A stretch of 64,000 nucleotides of DNA, from positions 186,001-250,000 of the forward strand of contig JAHLMK010000029.1 in NCBI GenBank assembly GCA_019915135.1, read 5' to 3'. Position 1 is the first letter of the stretch; every line of letters begins with the position of its first letter. The notes beneath the pieces were generated by a model, which saw nothing but the letters and a program-made list of their open reading frames with translations, was not told the origin of the DNA and did no database searches. A program made the translations under genes and the position numbers. This document shows, one piece after another, positions 1-10,051 of the stretch. Source of the DNA: Strobilurus pachycystidiatus. Its lineage: Eukaryota > Basidiomycota > Agaricomycetes > Agaricales > Physalacriaceae.

Positions 1-59
1 GAGCGACGCTGGAGCCAGAAAAGCGACAGGCTCATCTCCTCGCCACGCTGGCCTTTCTC

Positions 60-1727
60 ATGGCCCTGCGACCAACCCACTATCCATCCAAAGATATGAA
101 AATTTCATATGACCTGTACAAACCTGTCACACCGACACATTCAACTCCGGTAACCGAGGTGGTGGACCGAGACCACGTCGCCCGAACTGTCAGCTGGATA
201 GCCCGCGCACTCGCCGCCTCTGCGAATCAACCCAAAGGCTCCGTCACCGCTGTGTGCTTTACAAAGAATGAAAAGGGCATGACTCTGAACTTTGCCACCA
301 ATTATGATCCATTCGATCAATCTCTGCCAGCGAAACAAGCAACGAAAAAGAAAAAATCTATGGATACAGAGATCGCCGCCGCACACAAGCTCGTGCAGCT
401 CATGAACACTATAGCCAAGGAGCAGAGAGACTTGAACCTGTCCAAGGACCCCACGCCAGATAGTGACTGGATAAAGAACGGCGAGAAGATTGCAAAGCAA
501 TCAAGAGACGCTCATATCAAATTCCTAATCACGAAGTTTCTTGTGGCTGATGCATGGTCGTCTGTTCAGGCAAAAACGAAAAAATACACCAAGCTTCGAA
601 AACAGCGTTTTGTAAAGAGTCTCGAGTCCTGGGGAGACATTGTCGTCGCGATGTCCAGGATTACTACACTGGACAAACAGTCATACGAGCCCAACAGCAA
701 CATAAAACGAGCTCTGACGGACAACAGAGATGGAGTGACATGGCATGACGCCGTCAAGACTCTGTTTCAAGATCTTGACACATTGACAGAACCCGAAGGC
801 ATGCCATCACCGGATGCTGACACGGAGGAGCGTGCTGAATACGTTATGCGCATCAGTAACAAGGCTCGACTGCTACTCAAGCTGCCCTTGTTGAAGGAAT
901 GCTTGCAGGAGTCGAAGACAAAGCAGGCATCTCCTCAAGTGTCTACTGAGCCCGAAGATGAAGAGGAGGACAAGCTGCATATTCTAGTACGGACTCTGGA
1001 TCGCCTTGCACAGTTCACGAAAGGCGCCCAATCTTTGGTGAAACACTTTCTCGCGGAAGCTCGAAAAGCGCGGGAATTCGAAATAAAGGCTCGCAACGTC
1101 GATATGGAATTCACCCAAGCTCAGACAGAGATATCCCACTCTTCCACCCCAGAGCAATGGCTGCAAGCGTTTGCTGAGTTGCATCACATACGCAGTTTGA
1201 CCCAAGGAAAGATTCAGAAAATATGTCAAGAAGGGGAAAAGGAGTTGCATGGATTCAAGCCAAGAGGCCCCGAAAAACCAGTCACGCACTGCGAAATCAA
1301 ACTTCTTATATCCCTCGATGGACTCTCTGGACCTTCTGAATTCGACCTAGTCGTAAAGCAGGCTTATGGCGTCTCCAAGCGCTGTTGCGCGCCATGTCAT
1401 TTCTTCTTGACGTACCTACACAGCTTGACTCAAGCCAAGTGGAGTTTCAGCGGCACGTCTTACAATTGTTACTGCCGGTGGCAGATTCCTCAGCCTCGGG
1501 AAAACTCCACTGTTTTCAACGAGAAAAACGTAGAGGCGGCCCTGGCATACATGGAGGAACAGACGACCCAACTGCTTGTCAATGCGCTCATAGTCATCGC
1601 GGAGGAGACGCCTAATCACGAAGCTCGGTTCAGATCTGATTCGAGTGCCAGCGGGGGAGCACAAAGCACTGACAGCGACAATTCCGGCGAAGGTGCTGCT
1701 GTAGAGGACCCAGTATCAACTTCGTAG
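60..1727 (+). CDS. OTT_1508-like deaminase family protein
   Basis: Single-exon ORF of 555 aa. Near residues 410-455 it carries the zinc-site signature of the cytidine-deaminase-like fold: HCE (His and Glu of the first motif) followed by CCAPC (Cys-x-x-Cys of the second). The spacing and the preceding long, poorly conserved alpha-helical region match the OTT_1508-like deaminases that are expanded in agaricomycetes. These are predicted nucleic-acid or nucleotide deaminases; substrates are unknown as far as I recall, and a role in conflict or defence has been proposed for the wider superfamily. The N-terminal half is charged and helical, and the C-terminus ends in an acidic Ser-rich tail. No signal peptide or membrane segment is visible, so a nuclear or cytosolic place is inferred. 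A diverged homologue with HPE and PCVAC lies at 10052-11440. The ATG at 60 is the first in frame, but the window begins only 59 nt upstream, so an upstream exon cannot be excluded. Confidence 0.72.
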   Translation: MALRPTHYPSKDMKISYDLYKPVTPTHSTPVTEVVDRDHVARTVSWIARALAASANQPKGSVTAVCFTKNEKGMTLNFATNYDPFDQSLPAKQATKKKKSMDTEIAAAHKLVQLMNTIAKEQRDLNLSKDPTPDSDWIKNGEKIAKQSRDAHIKFLITKFLVADAWSSVQAKTKKYTKLRKQRFVKSLESWGDIVVAMSRITTLDKQSYEPNSNIKRALTDNRDGVTWHDAVKTLFQDLDTLTEPEGMPSPDADTEERAEYVMRISNKARLLLKLPLLKECLQESKTKQASPQVSTEPEDEEEDKLHILVRTLDRLAQFTKGAQSLVKHFLAEARKAREFEIKARNVDMEFTQAQTEISHSSTPEQWLQAFAELHHIRSLTQGKIQKICQEGEKELHGFKPRGPEKPVTHCEIKLLISLDGLSGPSEFDLVVKQAYGVSKRCCAPCHFFLTYLHSLTQAKWSFSGTSYNCYCRWQIPQPRENSTVFNEKNVEAALAYMEEQTTQLLVNALIVIAEETPNHEARFRSDSSASGGAQSTDSDNSGEGAAVEDPVSTS

Positions 1728-2840
1728 AGATGCCGGCGACGTAGACAGTCACGCACAACTTTAGTCATAAACCACATGTATAGATAACACCTTTCCGTCC
1801 TAATACGAGTCGTGAGCTTCCAATTTAATGACCGCATTCAGGCATCGTGGTCAGTACTCACCTCTTGCATCAGTAAGAGCGAAGGTTCCAGGTGAGCTTG
1901 TGGGCCAGATGAGCAACTCCGAAGGTATCAACTTGCTAAACACTGAGCCAACGTGGACTCACTTAACTGCTACCGTGCGGCGTGGACGTGAGAGTGTCCT
2001 TTCGTGGCCATCGCAGATTCGCAACTTGGTGGCATGACCGGACTCCGAGAATCACCGCTCCCTACAGCAGGTACGGCGGTCAGACACAGAGGGTTTGAGG
2101 GAAACTACGGCCTACTCGTTATTTCGCTGCGTTTGTGACGAAATCAAGAGTGTATCACGGCCAGGCAGTATCTCGAATGAGTGTGCTCCCACTTGTCGCT
2201 ATGATAAGATGGTCGGGCTGCCTTGAACGGTTGGAGGGAATTGCTCTCGAGAACTGCGCGTCAAGATGGCGGCGCATGACGCCTTATTTGTAACCACAAA
2301 AAGTTAGTTGGACAGATGGCAACTGCACACCGTCGCATCGTCAGAAGGTCGTGCCGCCTGAGTTGTACAGTAGAGCAGAGCTTCAGTGAAATTGTCGGCT
2401 TAGGGTTGGACCTGCAGAGGGTACCGTACACGGAGGTCGAGGTTGCGGACACAAAGGTCGCAGTTGGAGATAACAGGAAACTTTGCCGCGGCCGGCACAG
2501 AAGTACTCCCACGCCACCCTCGCGTCCTTTCACGAAATCACATTCTCTATTTCTGCTCCCGTTTCTTGCTTTCTCTCTTCATCATCTGTGCCAGCGCAGT
2601 CGCAACGGGAGCCGCGGCTCGCTGGTCGACGGCCTCTGACTTCTACTTCCCGCCTACGTCGACTGCTCACACGCCATGGGAAACAGCCATTCTGGCGGAT
2701 ATTACTACTATTCCAGCGGGGGGCGATATGGATATGGCCAAGGAAATGGTACGTGCTTTTTTGCTATCGACTCCACGCGCCTGAAGGGATATGCAGGAGG
2801 TAGACGCGCCGCCAGACCAGCGCGCGATCCGTGCCCGAAC
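1728..2840. other. Intergenic region with no supported gene
   Basis: Only short overlapping frames are present and none has recognisable protein features. The last 320 bases are pyrimidine-rich (for example 2519-2600), as is common in fungal promoters and 5' leaders, so they probably serve the J-domain gene that starts at 2841. Confidence 0.5.
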
Positions 2841-4037
2841 ATGGACTTTTACGAGGTGCTAGGCGTAGAGAGGACGGCCGAGGGCAGTGAGATCAGGGTG
2901 CGTATCTTAATTCACTCCAAATTGATTGCATCCAACGCCGCCTTCCATGCAGCGATCGTACCTCAAGAAAGTCATCGAGTCGCACCCAGACAAGAATCTC
3001 GACGACCAAGAAGGCGCCGCCAAGAAGTTTCGCGTTGTTCAGAAGGCCTACGATGTTCGTCTTACCTTCATTCCTTTCACTTGCGATTACTCACACGATT
3101 TCAGGTCTTGATGGACGACGACACCCGCGCAGAGTACGACGACTCACCGGCCCGGTTCCACCGCGAAGTCGCAGACTGCGTCGACGATGCTGAGCTTGAC
3201 GACGGCGACGACGACGAGGACGATACTCACCGACGAGGCCCTGGCGGCTGGGACCATGACCACGGTGATGACGACGGGGAAGACGACTACTTCAACCCGT
3301 ACATGTTCTTTAATCGCGGCCCTCGACCCTCGGTGCCACCGTACAGCGGTCCAAGGTCCAATGTCTCTGCGGAGGACGTGTCGCAATTCTTTGCTACCCT
3401 CGACGGCATGACATGGAACGAGGTGTGTATATTCCTTTCTCCCATTTTCCCATTGTTTAACCAACAATACTCTCCGTAGGACGCATACACCCACATCAGC
3501 TCATTCTACGCCCGCTTCTCCTCTGACGAGGCCCAATTCGCATCTCCCACCACCGCCAAATCGCCCTCATTCGGCGGGCCCTCAAGCGTATTCGATCGAT
3601 CGCTATACCGAGACGAAGAGCGTCCCTCTCTCGACGGCGTCGACGTGGCCCGGTTCTACAACTACTGGACATCCAAGTTCCGTACCAGCAAGAAATACGA
3701 ATGGGTGCGCCCGTATGTGTGCGGGTGCGGGTACGCGGGGTGTCGCGCGGAGAAGTGGAACCGCGAGGTGAGGGAGGGGTTGAAGGCGCGGTTCGAGGAG
3801 GTCGTCAAGGTGCGTTCCAAACTTTATTCCTTGTTGCCCGAGAGTGAACTGAACTCTGCCCAGGTCGTGACCCTCGCACTGCGCGACATGGATCCGCGCT
3901 ACGCTGAATACCTCCGTCGGAAGCGGGACCCGAACGCGTACAGCGTGAGTGCGCTCAGGAAGGTTGAGGAGGAGCGGCAGAGGCAGAAAGCGAAGAAGCG
4001 GGAGAAGAAGAAGAAGGCGAAGGGTGGGAAGTGGTAG
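2841..4037 (+). CDS. Jjj1/DNAJC21-like J-domain protein
   Basis: Five exons: 2841-2897, 2953-3054, 3105-3422, 3480-3809, 3864-4037, joining in frame to 326 aa. The N-terminus begins MDFYEVLGV and contains the J-domain HPD motif (ESHPDKNLDD) and the KAYDVL...DDDTRAEYD helix IV region, so it should stimulate Hsp70 ATPase. An acidic Asp-rich stretch follows. Then comes a segment (FYNYWTSKFRTSKKYEWV) like the FY-W core of yeast Jjj1 and animal DNAJC21, which act in cytosolic maturation of pre-60S ribosomal subunits. The protein ends in a Lys-rich basic tail (KKREKKKKAKGGKW). Unlike full-length Jjj1 it shows no C2H2 zinc fingers, and it has a CGCGYAGC cysteine cluster after the FYxxW segment. An upstream in-frame ATG at 2676 would add a Gly/Tyr-rich leader; I prefer 2841 because J domains normally start this way. 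The last intron is a multiple of three without a stop, so retention is possible. Confidence 0.8.
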
Positions 4038-4640
4038 ATTGGGATGTTGACATTGGGGTGATACATCGACATTGCGATGATGCAGCGGGATTGGACGAGG
4101 GTGTAAGGTCGGAGGCCGGGCTCGCAGTCGCATCATTTTCTTGAACAAACTTATCTCACTGATTGATTTCTTGTTTCGCCGTGTATATTACTGTACTCTT
4201 GAACTCTTAGTGTACTACCTTCGTAAATATTGTATCTTCATTTCTTGCTCTGTATCTGGTATCGATGTTTGTAATATTGGATGAGAACATAGCACATACA
4301 CGCACCTCTCGGCGTTCTTAAGTAATTATACATAGCGGCATCAGGGTTATAAGGGGTGCTGATGGTACTCTATAGTTTTGTTGTGATGGCATGGTTGTGT
4401 GCGCTCAGAAGTCGTAGGGATGGTAACGAACACATTCCATTCACAACAAAAAGACAATGTTTTGTACACGAGCGGTACTCGACCTAGTACGGGTAGGCAC
4501 ACGAGAGGGTAGAAGCTAAACAGAGCAGTAACTAAGAAGTACGTCCGAGAGAGTAACACGAAGTAGGAAAGACGTCCGAGGACGCGTCGAGACAGAGATG
4601 GTATGCACGCGAGTCGGCGACCAGGGCGCGCAACACGTAT
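4038..4640. other. Intergenic region between convergent genes
   Basis: This AT-richer spacer separates the stop of the J-domain gene (+) from the stop of the F-box gene (-). It should hold both 3' ends. I see no further coding sequence in it. Confidence 0.5.
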
Positions 4641-6329
4641 TCACTCCATACTCCTAGGCGGCCATTGGAGAAGCAACGGTACAGAGCTGTGTTCCGCCTT
4701 GATCGACAGGTCAACAATCATGCCATTGGCTGCCATATCCTCCAAGACGCCCAACTCCTGCGTAGTTGGTATACTCGACCATCCCCTGTCGAAATCCATA
4801 TGCCACGCGGATTCTGTGGAGACACCGGATACATTCAAACGAAACATCCTCAAGCCCTGAGAGAGCCGATGACGCAGAAAATCAAACCGATGACCGGCGT
4901 GCCAGTGATCATCCGAGATGTCCCCAAAGTACGCGATATCCCAGGCTGAATGGTTGTTGACTGTCACATCAAGCCTGCGTAGCTTAGGGAGGAACGACTG
5001 CACCTCGCGGAATGCATCGATGATTGCCTTCAGCTCATGATCATAGTGAAATCCCACGTCCAGAGGAAACGGAGGCCGGTAGCTGATGCTTAAAACGAGT
5101 GTCTCGAGGTTTACGGTGAGGTGTAACATCGACAGCAGATGGCAGTCATTGGCGCGTGTCGTGAACACATTCTTTGGTAGTTCAATATGCGTTAGCGAGA
5201 GATAGCACCCGGATCTCTGGAAAAGCCGAATGGACGAAGAGTAAGGATCCCCCAGTGCCCAATGAGGCCCCGCAATAATGGCCTCCTCAAGAAGGGGAAG
5301 AGTGAGAAGGTCCATGATGCAGGCGATGTGCGTATGGAGACGTTTGAGTGGGATAGACACGTTCTCGCCTACTGGAGCATCCACGTAAGGAGCTGGTGCC
5401 ATCAATGAGACTGACAGTTCAGCCAGACTGCGACATCGCGCGATGATGCTAGCGCAGTCAGTAAGATGCTCGCGATCGATGGACATGAATAAAGTGAGGA
5501 GCCGATCCCAGGGAAGATACAAATCCCATCGGCCATCATGAAGAGTGAGCGAACGAAGACACGGAGCTGATTCGAAGGCTTTGACCATGGTAAACCCAGG
5601 TATTATATGGCCTGGCGGCAATCGATAGAGCTTCAGGGTTTCGAGAAGGGGGGCGTGGCCAGGCTCCGTTGGCAATGCAAGAAGGAAAGGGTGGCTGAGA
5701 CTCGCTGTTCGCCATCTACCAATGGTCGAGTAAAGCAGTGTCACGATCTTGCGTATGACGGCGGCATCGCGAGACACGAAGTTCAGTTCTGGCACTTCGA
5801 CCGTAAGTGGATGGTCTCGCGAGCGCTGCAGTACCATGCCAAGTTTGTGATGAAACGCCCTCGTGGAGTTCGAGTCCGCGTCTTGGAGCACGATCTCGGA
5901 CCAGAGGGCGGGATTGGCAAGCGCGACTGAGCGCCATCTGGACGATACGCTCGTGAGATTCCACTGCGGCCCTGTCATTGCGCTGATGCTGTGATCGCGC
6001 ACGAGATGCACAAATATCTCATTGAGCAGCTCGGGAGGAAGGCGGTGAATGGGGGAAAAGACTCTGTCGCAGGAGACGCGTATATGCAGGAGGGCATCTC
6101 GTTCAATCTGCAACGCCGCGAAAGCAGCTTGGAGGTCCGAGATTTTTTCCTCTACAAGAGAAATGCCGGATTCTGTTTCTGGGACGGCTACGTGTGAAAT
6201 GAATTGACGCTGTACATCGGATGGCGGATCATTTTTCTTCAATAGTGCGCTGATTTCGGGATAGCGAAGCAGGAACTGCGAAGCGCCTCGGAGAAGAGAA
6301 TCACCAGAGCAGTCGCTGCAGGTCGGCAT
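4641..6329 (-). CDS. F-box domain protein
   Basis: Uninterrupted 562-aa frame. Around residues 60-95 there is a short coiled coil with a pattern very common in basidiomycete F-box proteins (EEKISDLQAAFAALQIERDAL). It is followed by the F-box itself (IHRLPPELLNEIFVHLV at about 115-130) and a conserved WNLTSVSSRWRSVAL segment. The rest is leucine-rich sequence resembling degenerate leucine-rich repeats, where a substrate would be read. By family knowledge such proteins bind Skp1 in SCF ubiquitin ligases; the substrate cannot be inferred. It starts at the ATG at 6329, and the N-terminus (MPTCSDCSGDSLL) contains two cysteines. These genes are highly expanded in mushrooms, so orthology is uncertain. 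Confidence 0.85.
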   Translation of the reverse strand: MPTCSDCSGDSLLRGASQFLLRYPEISALLKKNDPPSDVQRQFISHVAVPETESGISLVEEKISDLQAAFAALQIERDALLHIRVSCDRVFSPIHRLPPELLNEIFVHLVRDHSISAMTGPQWNLTSVSSRWRSVALANPALWSEIVLQDADSNSTRAFHHKLGMVLQRSRDHPLTVEVPELNFVSRDAAVIRKIVTLLYSTIGRWRTASLSHPFLLALPTEPGHAPLLETLKLYRLPPGHIIPGFTMVKAFESAPCLRSLTLHDGRWDLYLPWDRLLTLFMSIDREHLTDCASIIARCRSLAELSVSLMAPAPYVDAPVGENVSIPLKRLHTHIACIMDLLTLPLLEEAIIAGPHWALGDPYSSSIRLFQRSGCYLSLTHIELPKNVFTTRANDCHLLSMLHLTVNLETLVLSISYRPPFPLDVGFHYDHELKAIIDAFREVQSFLPKLRRLDVTVNNHSAWDIAYFGDISDDHWHAGHRFDFLRHRLSQGLRMFRLNVSGVSTESAWHMDFDRGWSSIPTTQELGVLEDMAANGMIVDLSIKAEHSSVPLLLQWPPRSME

Positions 6330-6896
6330 GATTCCACTATGAGTCAGTTAACGTGACATGCATCGATTTCGACTACCGACACGCACATCTTGATTCTTTT
6401 GCAACGGAAGGCACGATATGTACTGAGTGAAAATCAGTGTGTAAATCCAAGAAAGCTAGGAAGCAAGCTATACTAACTCGCTCGAGTGATACAAAGATTT
6501 CCTGAATCTTTCGTCGTGGCTCGAAGGCAACCTTGGGACCTGGGTGAAGACCATGTGCCTCGCCCGTACATTTTGGGATGTTCGGCAATCCGGCATGTAG
6601 CACTGTGTTATTGAGCGCTGTCGATGGCAATGCGGTCTCAAAGGGAGAAATTCTCTGCTTCCAGTCCTTTATCAGTGCCATTCATGTAACCAACACGTAT
6701 AGGGTATCCCCCATCATTCTCGCCACTAGTACATACAAGTAAAAAAGAAACAACGTCCACCAAAGTACAACGTTCACTACGTTTCTAGAACTTCGACGGC
6801 ACAACATCCTTCATGTTGAAAAGAGTCATAAGCTTGACCCCATCTGTTGCACGGTAGTGCTCGATATCTGTAACGAGTCTTCGATCAAATCGCAAT
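6330..6896. other. Spacer between F-box and kinase-like genes
   Basis: Both flanking genes are on the minus strand. A 102-codon minus-strand frame (6373-6681, starting MALIKDWKQRISP) lies here. I cannot tie it to either neighbour and it has no recognisable motif, so it is not called as a gene. Confidence 0.4.
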
Positions 6897-8587
6897 TCAA
6901 GAACGGCGTAGCCGCGTAGGCTGGTACGCACCACGAATTGCTGTCTCTTCATAGTACTTTCGAATAGAGTCGACGCCGCAGGCGCCCAGGTACTCCCACC
7001 AATTGAACAATCTATAGCGGAGGAGGTCTTTTGCCGATGGCCTACTCAACGGATTGGAAATCAGTAGCTTCAAATTCTAGTTAAGTACTCGGAACTCTAC
7101 AGCGAGTGCATAAGGACTAACCATTCTATACAACAGGTTGTGAACTCCGAATTCATCACAGGTCGGATTCATCCAGACTTCATCAGAAGTGTCGCGGACG
7201 TCGATTTGTGAAGGATGCCGAGTTATGTGTCTCTGATTGCGTGTGAGAGAATCATGATTGTATACAAAAGCACAGCGTACCTTCCAATTCGGGGAGGTGG
7301 ACCTTATCACCAGGAGCCAAAGAACTACACCAAAAGAGTACATATCCGCCTGATCGCCTCGAATGAGTCTTCTCGGCTCATGCGCCTCAGGTGCGGTCCA
7401 GGTCCTGGTGTATTGCCCGGTTGTTACTATGTTCATCCGCTGAGAGGCCCGAGTCGCCTGACCGGAGGAGAAATCGATGATGCGGACATGGCCTTGGGGC
7501 GTGTCCAGCACGATGTTCTTGCTGTTGAGATTGCCATGAACGATGTTCGCGAGTGGATAGCGTCCAGGCCGAGAAGCTGTCAATCACGGCCACAGGTGTC
7601 AATGAGCGTAACCATCCACCACAACCTGAGCACGTACTATTTCGGTGGCGATTTGGCGCACTCTGGAAAAGTCGAACGAGGCGCTCTCTTTGGTCAAACA
7701 CTCATGAAGCGTTATCCCGTACGGACTCTACACACATAGGTTATTGTGGCGTTCAACACCAAAGAATCAAATGATGACCAACCATCACCATGCAAGCGAT
7801 CTTCTTGAGATGAGGATGTTCAGGACACCTGTACCAGGTAGCATAGATGCATTCGGCTAGGAAAGGAGAGCATCCACGTATGGCGTTGAGGATACAGATC
7901 TCGTTACGTGCCCTTCGAAGGAGTTCCTTCCGGGACTTGGTTTCATATTTGCATGAAGAGGGCACGGGCACCTTGACCAGCTTTACGACGCCTTTCAGGT
8001 CACCAAATGTGACCTCTCCAACAGTATCTCTTGGGTTTGGGTGGACATTCAGAGAGTAGCGCCGATGCTTGTCTTTGCTCGGCAAATCGACTTGGAAAGG
8101 TGAGACAAAGTAGCCGTCCATGTCAGCGAGGAGGATGTGGTTTGGGGATAAGGATAGTTGTAAAGAACCCCGACGATCGTTGACGCATTTATATAGCTCG
8201 AGGAGAACAATAACCACATATCTGTCCCATTGATCAGCGAACGGCCTCCCTGAAATGAATGAATGGATCACCTCCACAGCAGACGGAGAGCATTCGTCAT
8301 GGAGACCAAAACCACCGAACGTCTAGTGACGCGGAGTGTTCAGCGGTTCAAGGCGATCACCGAGCATGCCATCTGAAGATAGTCAGTCCCTGCAGCAGAA
8401 AGGGCGTCCACACCCAGTAAGATTGAGATCAATACTACTGGTACGCGCAGTTCGAGCTCGTCATGCCCGCCACCCTGTCTAAGTTCTTGAAAGACCTGGC
8501 GTAACCTTGTTGAGAGACGAGTCTAGGTTGGAGAAAAAGGATGGGCAAAAGACGGTGAAGTCGCGCGTCCATTACGTGCATCGGCAT
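6897..8587 (-). pseudogene. Protein-kinase-like gene with catalytic substitutions and a frameshift
   Basis: Inferred exons, right to left: 8587-8576, 8522-8361, 8322-7783, 7727-7638, 7576-7281, 7232-7122, 7076-6897. The middle encodes a kinase fold: the strand-3 lysine region (GVVKLVKV), an alpha-C glutamate (ARNEICILN), a hinge (MSPYGITLHECL), a catalytic loop HGNLNSKN, DFS in place of DFG, APE (WTAPEAHEP) and a C-lobe helix (DQADMYSFGVVLWLL). The HxD catalytic aspartate is Asn, so even an intact protein would probably be inactive. Near 7547 the frame shifts by one base between the helix-E sequence (LLGLDAIHS) and IVHGN, which breaks the ORF. The 38-nt intron at 8360-8323 is unusually short and hides an in-frame TGA. 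The N-terminal 100 residues are of a type seen with mushroom kinase-like proteins. A sequencing error at 7547 is the main alternative to true decay. Confidence 0.6.
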
Positions 8588-10051
8588 CGCCCGAGCCAAG
8601 AAGAAAAAAGACGAATTTCGGAGTTCTCCAGGACAGGACGCCTGAGGGATGAGTCGCTAGCCAGACGTGTGCACTGGGAAACATTAAGACGCGCGTCACG
8701 AATCGGGATCATTTATCGGCAGTTAGGCCCGATAATCCGAACCTCCCTTGGCTCTCGACGACTACAACGATCAAGGCGAGACTCTGGCCTACACAGGGCC
8801 TACATCTGCCAAACTCGCCACTTTATCGCCGACTAGGGACTTCCCTCTCGCTGCTATCTGATCTGACCTTACTCGGACTTCCATCATCCTGTCACATTGG
8901 ATTGGCACGTCGCAGCCTACCGCTCCTCTCACTCTGCTGCCACGACTCGTGCTCGATGATTGTTGCCAATCCATGAAAACGAACCAATTTCCGAGTGCGA
9001 TGTGACCATGGGTCGAATTGATAGCATTGGAGTTGCGACCGACCGTCACGCTTCATACACGGCGCCCCGACGACGCGGCCCCCTTCCGTGCAAAGTCCAC
9101 ACCACACCTTATGCCTCGGATACATCACATTCTCGTATCGATGTCTCATTCCGTAGGCCAGGCTCAGTTGAATCAACGATCACACCCCACCTCTGGCAGG
9201 ATCAGACGAACGAACGGAAACACGATTAGCAAATTCATCCAACACTGGCTCGTTCCGGCGTCGAGTACGTCTCCTTTTGATTCCTCTTTCTTCCTCGTCT
9301 GAAATGATTTGCAGACCACAACCACATACGTCTTCCTTAGGCAGACCGACTCGGTATCTCGGAGCGTGACCCTCCGTCCTTCCAGCTGATTGGTCTGACG
9401 CCTGTGATGCAGCGCGCCTCTCTTCCCAACTGCTCAGGTCCTCTGGTGCATCGAGTCCTCCCTCGCGCATGACATATTTAACTCTGTGTCGCTGCGGGTA
9501 TCAACCATCATCTGCTTCGTCTTTTCGGAGGTTTTCTTCCTTGACCTATGTACCTGCAATGAATCTTCTGAAAATCATCACGGTCAGATAGTCCACCGCG
9601 ACGTGTTTGCTCTGCTGTCAAGCATTTAAATTTCGGCCTATCCACCCGGGCATTCTGCGGTCTCTCCCGTGTATGCTGTAAACTTACATTAGGACTCCTC
9701 TTCGTAGGGTGTGTAGCTGCGTGTTTCAGGCTATTCCAATCTGACATTTCCTTGTTCAGTTCTTTCGGGTATGGAAATGAACATCGCAGTGCTCAGCCTG
9801 TTGTACGCTCACACTCAAAGCTGCGGTCCACGCAGTCTGCAAAGAAGACCACCCGAAATGTAGTCGCTCCTCTTGATGGGCATGTTACCCATCTCACTGC
9901 CGCTGTGGCACCGGGCAGAGGATGCGCCACAGTTTCAGTCTTGGATAGCTAATTCTCTAGTATGTTATTTGCTATACTACAGTAGTAATCAAATTGTCCG
10001 GGGCTTGCTCTTCGTGCGACCTAAAGCAAATGCTTCCATGTGTTCACATGA
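8588..10051. other. Gene-poor region with a dispersed-repeat copy
   Basis: No reading frame here has recognisable features. Bases about 8735-8780 resemble stretches at about 11705 and 16950 (shared core close to AGGCCCGATAATCCGA), so this is a member of a local three-copy repeat. The remainder looks non-coding to me. Confidence 0.45.
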
